Shown: positions 25,998 through 34,506, numbered from the stretch's first letter. The stretch is DNA of 64,000 bases from Escherichia marmotae (GCF_002900365.1 NZ_CP025979.1:1240001-1304000), one strand, 5' to 3'. The notes: generated by a model not told the origin, from the letters alone. Program-made: numbers and translations.

Positions 25998-26807
25998 CTA
26001 ATTCGGGTGCTCACAAAGTGGGGCTAAATATTCATATAGCGTTGTTGACGAAAAGGAGACATCGTCACAAGCGCGTACAGGGATAATCGGCATTAGCGCA
26101 TTACAAACTATCATCTCATCCGCCTGCATCACTTCTTCCAGTGTGGCTTGCACTTCGACAACCTGATAAGAGGATTGTGCCAGTAAACGAATACAGAATT
26201 GTCGCATAATGCCGTTGACACCAGCCTGATCCAGACGCGGCGTATAAACTACGTTGTTCTTGCGCCAGAACAAATTAGCCGCACAGCATTCCGTAACCCA
26301 CCCTTCGCTGTCAAGAACCAGCGCCTCATCAGCGTTTGTCTGCTCAAGATGAGAGCGGATCAGTACTTGCTCAAGGCGATTCAGATGTTTAATACCTGCA
26401 AGATGAGGATTGCGCCCCAGACGTACAGGGCTCAGTGCTAGGGAAATGCCCTCTTGCCGCCAGCGGGCATAATGCTCTGGATATTCAGATACAGTCAAAA
26501 TACGGGTTGGTGTATAGCAACTGACTGCACTGTATCCTCGACCTCCACAGCCTCGGCTAATGATCACTTTCAGAACACCATTCTGTGATTTTTGTGCTAA
26601 ACATTGCATTTCGTCTGCCAGGAGTTCCCAATCTGTATATAGAATATTTAACCGCGAACACGCATCGCGAAGACGAGACAGATGGGAGGACAGCAACACG
26701 ACTTGCCCGTCAACAATACGCGCGGTGGTAAAACATCCATCACCAAACTGAATACTTCTATCGCCAACTGGCAGATTTTCATTACAATACCCATTAATTA
26801 AAGGCAT
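25998..26807 (-). CDS. pabC: PabC, aminodeoxychorismate lyase (mosaic)
   Basis: A 269-residue PLP enzyme that makes 4-aminobenzoate for folate synthesis. The PLP lysine is K140 in A-G-I-K-H-L-N-R; E-G-W-V-T-E-C-C-A-A-N-L-F-W is the fold-type IV signature. Residues from about 122 to the end are almost identical to E. coli PabC as I recall it, but residues 1-121 are strongly divergent (for example Y-C-N-E-N-L-P-V-G-D-R against H-K-Q-E-S-L-A-V-S-D-R) while keeping Q-F-G-D-G-C-F-T-T-A-R and N-G-V-L-K. The gene looks like a functional recombinant with a breakpoint near 26440, adjacent to the inserted fimbrial operon. Confidence 0.93.
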   Translation of the reverse strand: MPLINGYCNENLPVGDRSIQFGDGCFTTARIVDGQVVLLSSHLSRLRDACSRLNILYTDWELLADEMQCLAQKSQNGVLKVIISRGCGGRGYSAVSCYTPTRILTVSEYPEHYARWRQEGISLALSPVRLGRNPHLAGIKHLNRLEQVLIRSHLEQTNADEALVLDSEGWVTECCAANLFWRKNNVVYTPRLDQAGVNGIMRQFCIRLLAQSSYQVVEVQATLEEVMQADEMIVCNALMPIIPVRACDDVSFSSTTLYEYLAPLCEHPN

Positions 26808-27080
26808 TTTTATCTCCGGACTTAAATATACTGAATCAGCTTAATTTCCATTTTGGCAAGAGTTTAGATTATTTTTCACCATTTGTGTCTTACATCTGAA
26901 AGTTTGTCAGTTTTATCCTTGCAATATATTCACACATTCAATAAAACATATCAATGTTCGAGGTGACATCATGTCATCTGCCGCCTTACATTCATCCAAA
27001 TCATTATTCAAATTCTCCACAACATATACACACAAATTATTATTTAAGATAAATTTAAAAATACATTTAGAAGAAATAAT

Positions 27081-27108
27081 TTGTTAAAAGCAATAATATT
27101 AATATAAT
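27081..27108 (+). promoter_or_regulatory. Candidate sigma-70 promoter of the fimbrial operon
   Basis: TTGTTA (27081-27086) and a perfect TATAAT (27103-27108) are 16 bases apart, about 80 bases before the major pilin start. The 382-base spacer 26808-27189 is very AT-rich and non-coding; such sequence produces chance matches. A short inverted repeat TTCAC-N6-GTGAA lies at 27132-27147, downstream of the promoter. No invertible element or GATC pair was seen. Confidence 0.45.
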
Positions 27109-27189
27109 GAAAAAGCCTGTGACATTTAATGTTCACTGGATGGTGAATATTTTTCGCTGTGAAAATAAACAAATACAAGGACAATGTTA

Positions 27190-27726
27190 ATGAAAGTTAA
27201 ACTAGCCGCACTGGCTTTAGCAACAACCGTGGGGCTTTCCGCAAACGCCTATGCAGATGACGGTAAAATCGATTTTACTGGCAATATTATTGAAGCCGGT
27301 TGTACTGTAGACAGTACTCTTACTACACCTCAAACAGTTAAATTAGGCGATGTTGCAAAAACCGCATTTAATGGCGCAGGTACTACTGCCGCAAATACCC
27401 GTTTTATCCTTGCTTTGAGCAACTGCCCAGATGCTCTCAAAAGCAAAGCGGTTGTCGTAAAATACGACGGCACGCCGGACAGTACTAACGGTGATTATCT
27501 TCAATTAACTGGCTACGGTACTGCTGGCGTTGCTAAAGGTGTCGCTATCCAGCTACTTAATGCCTCCGGTACTGCATTACCGTTAGCAACCTCTTCCGAA
27601 GCTAAGAACATTAGCGCAACCGGTGATGCTAAGTTGACCTTCTTTGCGCGTTATATCGCAACTGACGCCGTCGTTAGCGCTGGTACTGCTAACAGCACCG
27701 TGAACTTTACGCTGGCATATAACTAA
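27190..27726 (+). CDS. Major fimbrial subunit (type-1-like pilin)
   Basis: A 178-residue chaperone-usher pilin with a 22-residue signal peptide (cleaved after A-N-A-Y-A). The mature protein starts D-D-G-K-I-D-F-T-G-N-I and has the conserved disulphide pair C38 and C79 (E-A-G-C-T-V and L-S-N-C-P). The C-terminal beta strand V-N-F-T-L-A-Y-N has the penultimate tyrosine recognised by PapD-type chaperones. The ATG at 27190 is preferred over 27184 because AAGGA (27177-27181) is 8 bases upstream. Being first in the operon and followed by a hairpin suggests it is the abundant shaft protein. Confidence 0.9.
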   Translation: MKVKLAALALATTVGLSANAYADDGKIDFTGNIIEAGCTVDSTLTTPQTVKLGDVAKTAFNGAGTTAANTRFILALSNCPDALKSKAVVVKYDGTPDSTNGDYLQLTGYGTAGVAKGVAIQLLNASGTALPLATSSEAKNISATGDAKLTFFARYIATDAVVSAGTANSTVNFTLAYN

Positions 27727-27744
27727 TACTCGCATTTTATTAAG

Positions 27745-27774
27745 GTAAAACCGGAGCATTCCGGTTTTACTTTC
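27745..27774 (+). terminator. Intra-operon hairpin after the major pilin gene
   Basis: A perfect 10-bp stem GTAAAACCGG/CCGGTTTTAC (27745-27754 with 27761-27770), followed by TTT. It lies 18 bases after the major pilin stop and 12 before the chaperone start. In other fimbrial operons such a structure gives partial termination or protects the pilin mRNA, so that shaft protein exceeds chaperone and usher. Confidence 0.7.
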
Positions 27775-27785
27775 GAGGTTAATTA

Positions 27786-28460
27786 ATGAAATCATTAAAG
27801 ACACTGATTGCTACGGCATTATTTTTAACCATAAACATAGCGCATGCGGGTGTTATTATTGGCAGCACAAGGGTTGTGTATCAGGGTGAGAAAAAAGAAA
27901 CCTCACTAAACATTAAAAATCCCGACAAATACTCATACCTGGTGCAGTCATGGATTGACGAGGATGACAGCAACAACAAAAAAACCTCTTTTATCATCAC
28001 ACCTCCATTGTTCCGTTTAGGTGCAAACGAAGAAAACATGCTGCGAATTATTCACACCGGTGACAATTTACCCACCGATCGTGAATCCATGTACTGGATG
28101 AATATAAAAACGGTTCCTGCGACGGAAGCGACACCGACCACAAATACGTTACAAATTGCGATAAAGACACGCATCAAACTCATTTATCGCCCGGTGGGTC
28201 TGTCTGACGTACCGGAAAAGTCAACGGATAAGCTGTCCTGGCGGCGGAATGGTCAGCAGTTGGTCGTCACCAATCCAACGCCCTATTACATGAACTTTAG
28301 CACCGTCAACATTGGTAACACGATGGTCAAAGACGCCACTTATGTTGCACCAATGGATAGCGCGAGCTTCACTATTCCTTCAAATGCGACAGGCAACGTC
28401 ACCTGGACACTGATCTCAGATTTTGGTTCCACAGGTAACGAACATCGCGCCACGTTGTAA
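27786..28460 (+). CDS. Periplasmic fimbrial chaperone (PapD/FimC family)
   Basis: A 224-residue protein with a 21-residue signal peptide (N-I-A-H-A). Mature residues begin G-V-I-I-G-S-T-R-V-V-Y, placing the subunit-anchoring arginine at mature position 8 as in PapD. The partner lysine is in R-I-K-L-I-Y-R-P near mature 110. The I-I-H-T-G-D-N-L-P-T-D-R-E-S-M-Y-W-M-N strand is the family signature, and the F1-G1 loop is short, so this is an FGS-type chaperone. It donates a strand to nascent pilins and delivers them to the usher encoded next. Confidence 0.93.
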   Translation: MKSLKTLIATALFLTINIAHAGVIIGSTRVVYQGEKKETSLNIKNPDKYSYLVQSWIDEDDSNNKKTSFIITPPLFRLGANEENMLRIIHTGDNLPTDRESMYWMNIKTVPATEATPTTNTLQIAIKTRIKLIYRPVGLSDVPEKSTDKLSWRRNGQQLVVTNPTPYYMNFSTVNIGNTMVKDATYVAPMDSASFTIPSNATGNVTWTLISDFGSTGNEHRATL

Positions 28461-28489
28461 ATTTTTACTCTAACCCGAAGGATAACGGA

Positions 28490-31060
28490 ATGTCCGCAGA
28501 CGTCAGACAAAAAAGAAAAATTCTCAGCAAGATAGCTTGCTTTATTGCCTTGCAATGCTCAATTTCGGCGTCTAATCCTGCATTTGCACGCGAATATTTC
28601 AACCCCGCCCTGCTCGGTATTGACGGCCCGAATACAGACCTAATCGATTTGAGTTCTTTCAGCGAAGGAATTGGGCAAATGCCTGGGACTTATCGTGTTG
28701 ATATAATCATCAACCAGATGGCTCAGGGCACATATGATATTCCGTTTACGATGCAAAAAGAGACGAACGGAAATTCTTCATTACAACCTTGCATTAGCCC
28801 GGAAATGTTAAAGACATTTGGTGTTCGTACCGAACAATTTCCACAACTGAACAACAGCAGCGAGTGCGCCAATTTGTCCGCCATTCCGATGGCCAGCACT
28901 GAGTTTATATTCAACCGTCAGCAATTGATGATCACTGTGCCACAAGCCGCAATGAACAATTCAGTGCGTGGCTTTGTTCCCCCTGAACGGCTTGATGAAG
29001 GCATAAACGCGCTACTGCTCAACTACAATTTCTCGGGCGCGAATACCGCCACGCGAAATTCCGACGGTACAGACACCGACAGCTACTATCTCAACCTGCT
29101 TCCCGGCCTCAACATTGGCCCATGGCGAGTGCGTAACTATAGTACCTGGAGTCGAGACACCTCCGGTGGAGATAAGCAGGAAAACTGGGATTCAATTTAT
29201 ACTTACGCGCAGCGTAATATTATCGCACTGAAAAGCCAATTGACCGTCGGCGATAGCACTTCCGCGTCGGACATGTTTGACAGCGTGCCTTTTCGCGGCG
29301 CTCAAATAGCCTCCGATGACGATATGTTACCTGATAGCATGCGCGGGTATGCCCCTATGGTACGCGGAATCGCCCGTACCAATGCCCAGGTGATTATCAA
29401 ACAGAACGGCTACACCATTTATCAGACTTATGTCTCGCCGGGTGCGTTTGAAATTACCGATATGTACCCTACCGGCAGCAGCGGCGATCTGGATGTCACG
29501 GTCAAAGAAGCCGACGGCAGTGAACAGCACCAGATTATTCCGTTTGCATCCGTACCGATATTGCAACGTGAAGGCCGGCTGAAATATAGCCTGACCAGTG
29601 GACAATATCGCCCCTACGATAACAATGTTGAAACGCCATGGTTCACACAAAGCACGGCTATCTACGGCCTGCCAGCCGGTTTCACACTCTATGGCGGCGG
29701 TCAGTTCTCTCAACATTATCAATCGCTATTAGGCGGTTTGGGTAAAAACTTCGGTACCTTAGGCGCAGTTTCCGTTGATGTCGCACAAGCCTGGTCACAG
29801 CAGCAGGATCAAGACAAAATAGGAGGTCAGTCATGGCGAATTCGTTACAGCAAGAATTTCCTTGAGACTGGCACGAATATTTCGATATCTGGTTATCGCT
29901 ACTCGACATCTGGCTACTACAGCTTGCAGGAAGTGCTGGATACCTGGCGTGATAGCAACAAGAATACGACTGACGATCGGCGGCGCAATCGCGCAGAATT
30001 TTTGCTCGCGCAAAACCTCGGTTTAAACTATGGCTCCCTCTCGCTAAACGCAATCAGTGAAGATTACTGGAACAGCGATCGGAAGATGCGTTCGATTGGC
30101 GCAGGCTATAGCAATAGCTGGAATAACATTACTTTCAACATCAATTACAGTTATAACCGCAACACGAGCAACAGCAGCATCACGGCCAATAATAATGGAC
30201 AGACGATCTACGACGAAGATCAGATCCTCTCACTGAGTATCAGCCTTCCGCTCGATCGTTGGCTAAGTAATAGTTCGGCAAGTTATAACCTGAACACCAG
30301 TAAAAAAGGCAATACCAACCATTCAATTGGGTTAAATGGCAGTGCCCTCGAGCAACAAAATTTGAACTGGAGCTTGCAGGAAAGCCAAACAAACCATGGA
30401 GAGGGTAACGGCGGCTACGCCAGTGTGGATTACCAGGGAACTTACGCCAGACTCAATGCAGCCTACAGCTATGATCAAAACCAGCAACGTGTGAACTACG
30501 GTATTGAAGGTGGCGTTGTAGCACATGCCGACGGTATTACATTGAGTCAGTCGTTAGGGGAAACCGTCGCCCTGGTGCAGGCACCTGGTGCCAATGGGGT
30601 TAGCGTGTCCAACCAAACTGGCGTCAAAACGGATTACCGTGGCTACACAATCGTTCCGTTCGTCAACGCATATAAGGAAAATGCCATTTCACTGGAAACC
30701 GAGACACTACCTGATGATGCCGATCTCACCATTTCCAGCAGAACAGTTACACCAACCCGTGGAGCAATTGTACGCGCCACCTTCAACACACAAGTGGGTA
30801 AGCGCGTACTCATAAACTTAACCCGACCAGGTGGAACAGCAGTACCATTTGGCGCACTGGCATCCATCGATAAGAGCACCAGCGCACAAGGCTTTATTGT
30901 GGGCGATAACGGTCAGGTATATCTCACAGGTATGCCAGAAAGCGGTGCGCTAAAAGTGAAGTGGGGAAATGGTGTGGGTGACTCTTGCCAGGTATCATTT
31001 AATTTACCCGTCACCGCACAAACGGGTGGTGTCATTCAGACAAACGGGGTCTGTAAATAA
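28490..31060 (+). CDS. Fimbrial outer-membrane usher (PapC/FimD family)
   Basis: An 856-residue usher with a signal peptide to about residue 33 (N-P-A-F-A). The N-terminal substrate-binding domain starts F-N-P-A-L-L, followed by a 24-strand barrel with an internal plug (about 230-320, R-G-Y-A-P-M-V-R-G-I-A-R-T-N-A). The two C-terminal domains contain the disulphide D-S-C-Q-V-S-F and G-V-C-K at the end. It forms the assembly pore for this fimbria. Length and layout are complete, with no frameshift. Its TAA shares its last base with the next gene's ATG (TAATG). Confidence 0.94.
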   Translation: MSADVRQKRKILSKIACFIALQCSISASNPAFAREYFNPALLGIDGPNTDLIDLSSFSEGIGQMPGTYRVDIIINQMAQGTYDIPFTMQKETNGNSSLQPCISPEMLKTFGVRTEQFPQLNNSSECANLSAIPMASTEFIFNRQQLMITVPQAAMNNSVRGFVPPERLDEGINALLLNYNFSGANTATRNSDGTDTDSYYLNLLPGLNIGPWRVRNYSTWSRDTSGGDKQENWDSIYTYAQRNIIALKSQLTVGDSTSASDMFDSVPFRGAQIASDDDMLPDSMRGYAPMVRGIARTNAQVIIKQNGYTIYQTYVSPGAFEITDMYPTGSSGDLDVTVKEADGSEQHQIIPFASVPILQREGRLKYSLTSGQYRPYDNNVETPWFTQSTAIYGLPAGFTLYGGGQFSQHYQSLLGGLGKNFGTLGAVSVDVAQAWSQQQDQDKIGGQSWRIRYSKNFLETGTNISISGYRYSTSGYYSLQEVLDTWRDSNKNTTDDRRRNRAEFLLAQNLGLNYGSLSLNAISEDYWNSDRKMRSIGAGYSNSWNNITFNINYSYNRNTSNSSITANNNGQTIYDEDQILSLSISLPLDRWLSNSSASYNLNTSKKGNTNHSIGLNGSALEQQNLNWSLQESQTNHGEGNGGYASVDYQGTYARLNAAYSYDQNQQRVNYGIEGGVVAHADGITLSQSLGETVALVQAPGANGVSVSNQTGVKTDYRGYTIVPFVNAYKENAISLETETLPDDADLTISSRTVTPTRGAIVRATFNTQVGKRVLINLTRPGGTAVPFGALASIDKSTSAQGFIVGDNGQVYLTGMPESGALKVKWGNGVGDSCQVSFNLPVTAQTGGVIQTNGVCK

Positions 31061-32088
31061 TGCAATATACAATTTTCAATCATAATGGAAAAAAAACTTT
31101 CCGCCGCACCACTATCCTCCGTCTGTTTGCCGCCATTGGGATGGCAACAAGCCCGGTAATAGTATCTGCAACCACATTTGATTTAAGCGCCGCTGATACG
31201 TCAACCAAACCATATATATTATCTAATACCGGTATTCCTGCGCAGGTAGGGGGAAAAACCTGGTTTGATGACTGGGGGCAGAACTGGTCGCTAAAAGTTT
31301 CTGGGGGCGGGTCGGGTACTGCTTATGCAGAAGTGACGATTAATGGGCAAGAGGTAGCAGGTTTTACTGGAGATGATGGCGCTACCGTTTATAAAACGAG
31401 TAACCCTGGTATTGGTATTGCCTATCAAGTAACTTACAGGCCTGACGTCTCAACACCGATAAAGGTTTTCAACCCGCCATTCCGGCTGGATTTTTCCGGT
31501 GCAGGCGCGGGTGGATTCTTCATTGTTCGCTATGAACTTATCAGACTGACTGACTTCTTGCCTGCCGGGCAGATTGTTCCACCTACAGTTACGGTGACTT
31601 ATCATAATCCCGATGGAACCAGTAAGACGTTTACTGCCCGCTCGGGTACTAGCGGTCAACCAAAGTACACGGCCTGCACCATCACGGCACCAAAAGAGAT
31701 AAAACTGCCAACGCTTTATGGCAAAGATTTAGTTAATGGTGTCCAGGGTGAGACAAGTGTTCCAAAAATAAGTTTAACCAATTGCCCGGGAGCAATGGAT
31801 AGCATCAACTATAAATTCACAGCAACCTACGGCACACATGACGCGGCAAATGGCGTTATGAAGGCACAAACCGGTAATGATTATGCCAAAAATGTCTATA
31901 TAAGATTTATGAATGGCGATAATACTCCCTACAACCAATTAAACAGCCCTAAAAAATTAACGAGTTATATTGGTTCAGGAAATTACGATTTGCCTGATTT
32001 TAAAGTTGGTTATTTCATCGACGATATAAATACAGTCACTGCCGGAAAGGTAAACTCCGCGCTTCAACTCGACGTGACTTATAACTGA
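31060..32088 (+). CDS. Probable two-domain tip adhesin of the fimbria
   Basis: A 342-residue protein following the usher with translational overlap. A long basic N-terminus and hydrophobic stretch (to about residue 37, V-I-V-S-A) form the signal peptide. Residues 38-200 form a cysteine-free, glycine- and aromatic-rich domain (K-T-W-F-D-D-W-G-Q-N-W) that I do not recognise, probably the receptor-binding domain. Residues 201-342 are a pilin domain with C206 and C242 and the C-terminal strand L-Q-L-D-V-T-Y-N. Two-domain size and absence of a donor-strand extension are typical of FimH-like tip adhesins. The ligand cannot be predicted. Confidence 0.8.
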   Translation: MQYTIFNHNGKKTFRRTTILRLFAAIGMATSPVIVSATTFDLSAADTSTKPYILSNTGIPAQVGGKTWFDDWGQNWSLKVSGGGSGTAYAEVTINGQEVAGFTGDDGATVYKTSNPGIGIAYQVTYRPDVSTPIKVFNPPFRLDFSGAGAGGFFIVRYELIRLTDFLPAGQIVPPTVTVTYHNPDGTSKTFTARSGTSGQPKYTACTITAPKEIKLPTLYGKDLVNGVQGETSVPKISLTNCPGAMDSINYKFTATYGTHDAANGVMKAQTGNDYAKNVYIRFMNGDNTPYNQLNSPKKLTSYIGSGNYDLPDFKVGYFIDDINTVTAGKVNSALQLDVTYN

Positions 32089-32108
32089 ACCTAAAGGAGA
32101 ATATTATT

Positions 32109-32615
32109 ATGGATAAAAAGATTGGTATAATAGCAGCTGCGTTAGTAAGTTTATTTTCTATCAACAGTTATGCTGTCGATATTAATATCACAGGGTTAGT
32201 CATCGCTTCGCCATGCATTGTGAATGGCAATAATCCGTCATTAGACGTTAATCTGGGTAATGATATTTTAGCCGATAGTCTGTCCACAGCGGGTAGTGCT
32301 ACAAGCTGGAAAGATTTCACCCTTTCCCTGACTAACTGCCCTGCCTCCACCACCTCTTTTAGCGTGGCTTTTTCCGGCACAACTGATACCGATACCGATT
32401 ACTATAAAAATACTGGTGGTGCAACCAATCTAAAACTGGAGCTTACAAATCAGGCTGGCGATGTGTCATTTAAAAACGGTGCGTCTCTGCAAAATGTCAT
32501 TATCCCTGGTACTCACACTTACGATTTGAAGATGCGCTCTCGCGCGGTCTCCAAAGGCAACGTGATGCCTGGTTCTATTCAAGGTCAGGTTCAGGCAACC
32601 TTTACCTACCAGTAA
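32109..32615 (+). CDS. Minor fimbrial subunit (FimF/FimG-like)
   Basis: A 168-residue pilin with a signal peptide cleaved after N-S-Y-A (22 residues), cysteines C36 and C77 (L-T-N-C-P-A-S-T-T) and C-terminal strand V-Q-A-T-F-T-Y-Q. AAAGGAG lies upstream of the ATG. It resembles the next gene's product around the second cysteine (D-F-x-L-S-L-x-x-C-P-A-S-T-T), so the two are probably tandem duplicates. The likely role is an adaptor between adhesin and shaft. Confidence 0.85.
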   Translation: MDKKIGIIAAALVSLFSINSYAVDINITGLVIASPCIVNGNNPSLDVNLGNDILADSLSTAGSATSWKDFTLSLTNCPASTTSFSVAFSGTTDTDTDYYKNTGGATNLKLELTNQAGDVSFKNGASLQNVIIPGTHTYDLKMRSRAVSKGNVMPGSIQGQVQATFTYQ

Positions 32616-32630
32616 ATGCAGGAAGGCATC

Positions 32631-33143
32631 ATGACGCGACAGGTTCTCAAATACATTCCCGCACTGGTATGCATGTGGGTTACCGGGGCACCCGCTGCAG
32701 ATATTAATCTCAGTGGAACGGTAGTAGCGGCGGCCTGTACCGTTGATACGAATACCAAAGCGCAGACAGTGACGTTTCAACAGGCGCGCGCCGTAGATTA
32801 TAAAACGGTAGGCAGTACCAGTGAATGGCAGGATTTCCAACTGTCGCTTTCCGGCTGCCCTGCTTCTACTACGCAGGTTACAGCATCATTCAGTGGCGAT
32901 GCAGATACTGTAGATCCAACGAAATTTAGCAACAGTCTGGGAAATGCCACAGGGATGGCGTTGCAGATAATGACGCGCGACCATTTGACTGAAATCCAGC
33001 CGCTGGGCGCATTGACCGTAGGCGTTAACAGCACACAGAATAGCGTGATATTTCCACTCTCTGCCCGCTTGTACACTCCTACTGGCGTAGTAACGGCAGG
33101 TGAGTTTAAAACGGTTGTGCAGTTTTCTTTTACCTACCAGTAA
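32631..33143 (+). CDS. Minor fimbrial subunit (FimF/FimG-like), second copy
   Basis: A 170-residue pilin with a signal peptide ending A-P-A or A-P-A-A (about residue 22-23), cysteines C36 and C76 and C-terminal strand V-Q-F-S-F-T-Y-Q. The ATG at 32631 is chosen because AGGAAGG precedes it by 4 bases. An ATG at 32616, directly after the previous stop, has no ribosome binding site. It is the last gene of the operon and is followed by a terminator. Confidence 0.85.
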   Translation: MTRQVLKYIPALVCMWVTGAPAADINLSGTVVAAACTVDTNTKAQTVTFQQARAVDYKTVGSTSEWQDFQLSLSGCPASTTQVTASFSGDADTVDPTKFSNSLGNATGMALQIMTRDHLTEIQPLGALTVGVNSTQNSVIFPLSARLYTPTGVVTAGEFKTVVQFSFTYQ

Positions 33144-33157
33144 ATCTATCGGAAGAC

Positions 33158-33195
33158 AAAAAAAAGCGGAGCGCCTGAGCGTTCCGCTTTTTTAT
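33158..33195. terminator. Bidirectional terminator between the fimbrial operon and fabF
   Basis: A hairpin with arms AAAAAGCGGAGCG and CGTTCCGCTTTTT (one G-T pair) is flanked by A- and T-runs on both sides. It can end both the fimbrial transcript (plus) and the fab transcript (minus). Confidence 0.85.
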
Positions 33196-33210
33196 TTGCT
33201 TCGCGAATCT

Positions 33211-34452
33211 TTAAACGCGTTTAAAGATCAACGAACCGTTAGTGCCACCGAAGCCGAAGGAGTTACACAAGGTGTACTCCATTCCGCTTACCTGGCGCGC
33301 TTCATGCGGCACAAAATCCAGGTCGCAGCCTTCATCCGGGTTATCCAGGTTGATGGTCGGCGGAACAGCCTGATCGCGCAGGGCCAGGATGGAGTAGATA
33401 GACTCTACTGCACCCGCTGCACCTAACAGGTGACCAGTCATGGATTTCGTGGAACTTACCAGCACACGGCTTGCAGCTTCACCGAAGATGGTTTTCACTG
33501 CCTGCGCTTCGGCCTTATCGCCTGCTGGCGTTGAAGTACCGTGCGCGTTAACGTAGCCAATCTGGCTCGCTTCAATGCCTGCATCACGCAAAGCATTCGC
33601 CATTGCCAGTGCTGCGCCTGCGCCATTTTCCGGCGGCGACGTCATATGGTAGGCATCGCTGCTCATACCAAAGCCGACAAGTTCAGCGTAAATTTTCGCA
33701 CCGCGTTTTTTTGCGTGTTCGTACTCTTCGAGCACCAGCATACCGGCGCCATCGCCCAGTACGAAACCATCACGCTCTTTATCCCACGGGCGGCTGGCCG
33801 CTTGCGGGTTATCATTGCGGGTAGATAATGCACGTGCCGCGCCGAAACCACCAACGCCCAGCGGCGTACTGGCTTTCTCTGCGCCACCTGCAACCATCAC
33901 GTCAGCATCGCCATACGCGATAATACGCGCAGCATGGCCAATGTTATGCACGCCAGACGTACAGGCGGTCGCGATAGAGATGCTTGGGCCACGCAGGCCA
34001 TACATGATAGTCAGGTGACCTGCCACCATGTTCACAATCGTTGACGGAACGAAGAATGGGCTGATCTTACGTGGACCACCGTTCATCAGAGATGTGTGGT
34101 TTTCTTCGATCAGTCCGAGGCCGCCAATCCCGGAGCCAATTGCGGCACCAATGCGGGTTGCGTTCTCTTCCGTTATTTCAAGGCCAGAATCCTGCATGGC
34201 CTGAACGCCAGCGACAATTCCATATTGAATGAAGGCATCCATCTTGCGCTGTTCTTTGCGCGAGATAATGTCCTCACAGTTAAAATCCTTTACTAAGCCA
34301 GCAAATTTCGTTGCATAGGCGCTAGTATCGAAATGGTCGATTAGGCTGATGCCACTCTGACCGGCAAGCAGAGCTTTCCAGGTAGACTCTACGGTATTGC
34401 CGACAGGAGACAACATGCCCAGTCCGGTCACAACTACACGACGCTTAGACAC
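33211..34452 (-). CDS. fabF: FabF, beta-ketoacyl-ACP synthase II
   Basis: A 413-residue condensing enzyme for fatty-acid elongation, responsible for temperature-dependent cis-vaccenate synthesis. The catalytic cysteine is in A-T-A-C-T-S-G near 164; histidines are in N-A-H-G-T-S-T-P and T-G-H-L-L-G-A-A-G. The sequence is essentially that of K-12 except for the final residues (K-R-V), which sit at the junction with the acquired region. Last gene of the fab cluster. Confidence 0.97.
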   Translation of the reverse strand: MSKRRVVVTGLGMLSPVGNTVESTWKALLAGQSGISLIDHFDTSAYATKFAGLVKDFNCEDIISRKEQRKMDAFIQYGIVAGVQAMQDSGLEITEENATRIGAAIGSGIGGLGLIEENHTSLMNGGPRKISPFFVPSTIVNMVAGHLTIMYGLRGPSISIATACTSGVHNIGHAARIIAYGDADVMVAGGAEKASTPLGVGGFGAARALSTRNDNPQAASRPWDKERDGFVLGDGAGMLVLEEYEHAKKRGAKIYAELVGFGMSSDAYHMTSPPENGAGAALAMANALRDAGIEASQIGYVNAHGTSTPAGDKAEAQAVKTIFGEAASRVLVSSTKSMTGHLLGAAGAVESIYSILALRDQAVPPTINLDNPDEGCDLDFVPHEARQVSGMEYTLCNSFGFGGTNGSLIFKRV

Positions 34453-34506
34453 GTTTGTCCTCCAGGGAGGGAAAAAATGATTCTAGTGGGACAAAAAGAT
34501 AAAACT

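Larger units (their letters stand above)
26440..33210. other. Acquired region carrying a fimbrial operon
   Basis: K-12 has pabC and fabF about 120 bases apart. Here nearly 6.4 kb lie between them, and the 5' part of pabC is divergent too. The probable left edge is within pabC (about 26440) and the right edge at the fabF 3' end (about 33200), where the last residues (K-R-V) differ from the K-12 K-K-I. No transposase, integrase, tRNA or direct repeat is visible, so homologous replacement through the flanks is the simplest mechanism (inference). Confidence 0.6.

Noticed and set aside
26808..27189. Phase-switch (invertible element or Dam sites) upstream of the fimbrial operon
   Set aside because: No inverted-repeat pair of the fimS kind, no recombinase gene nearby and no GATC pair was found in this spacer.
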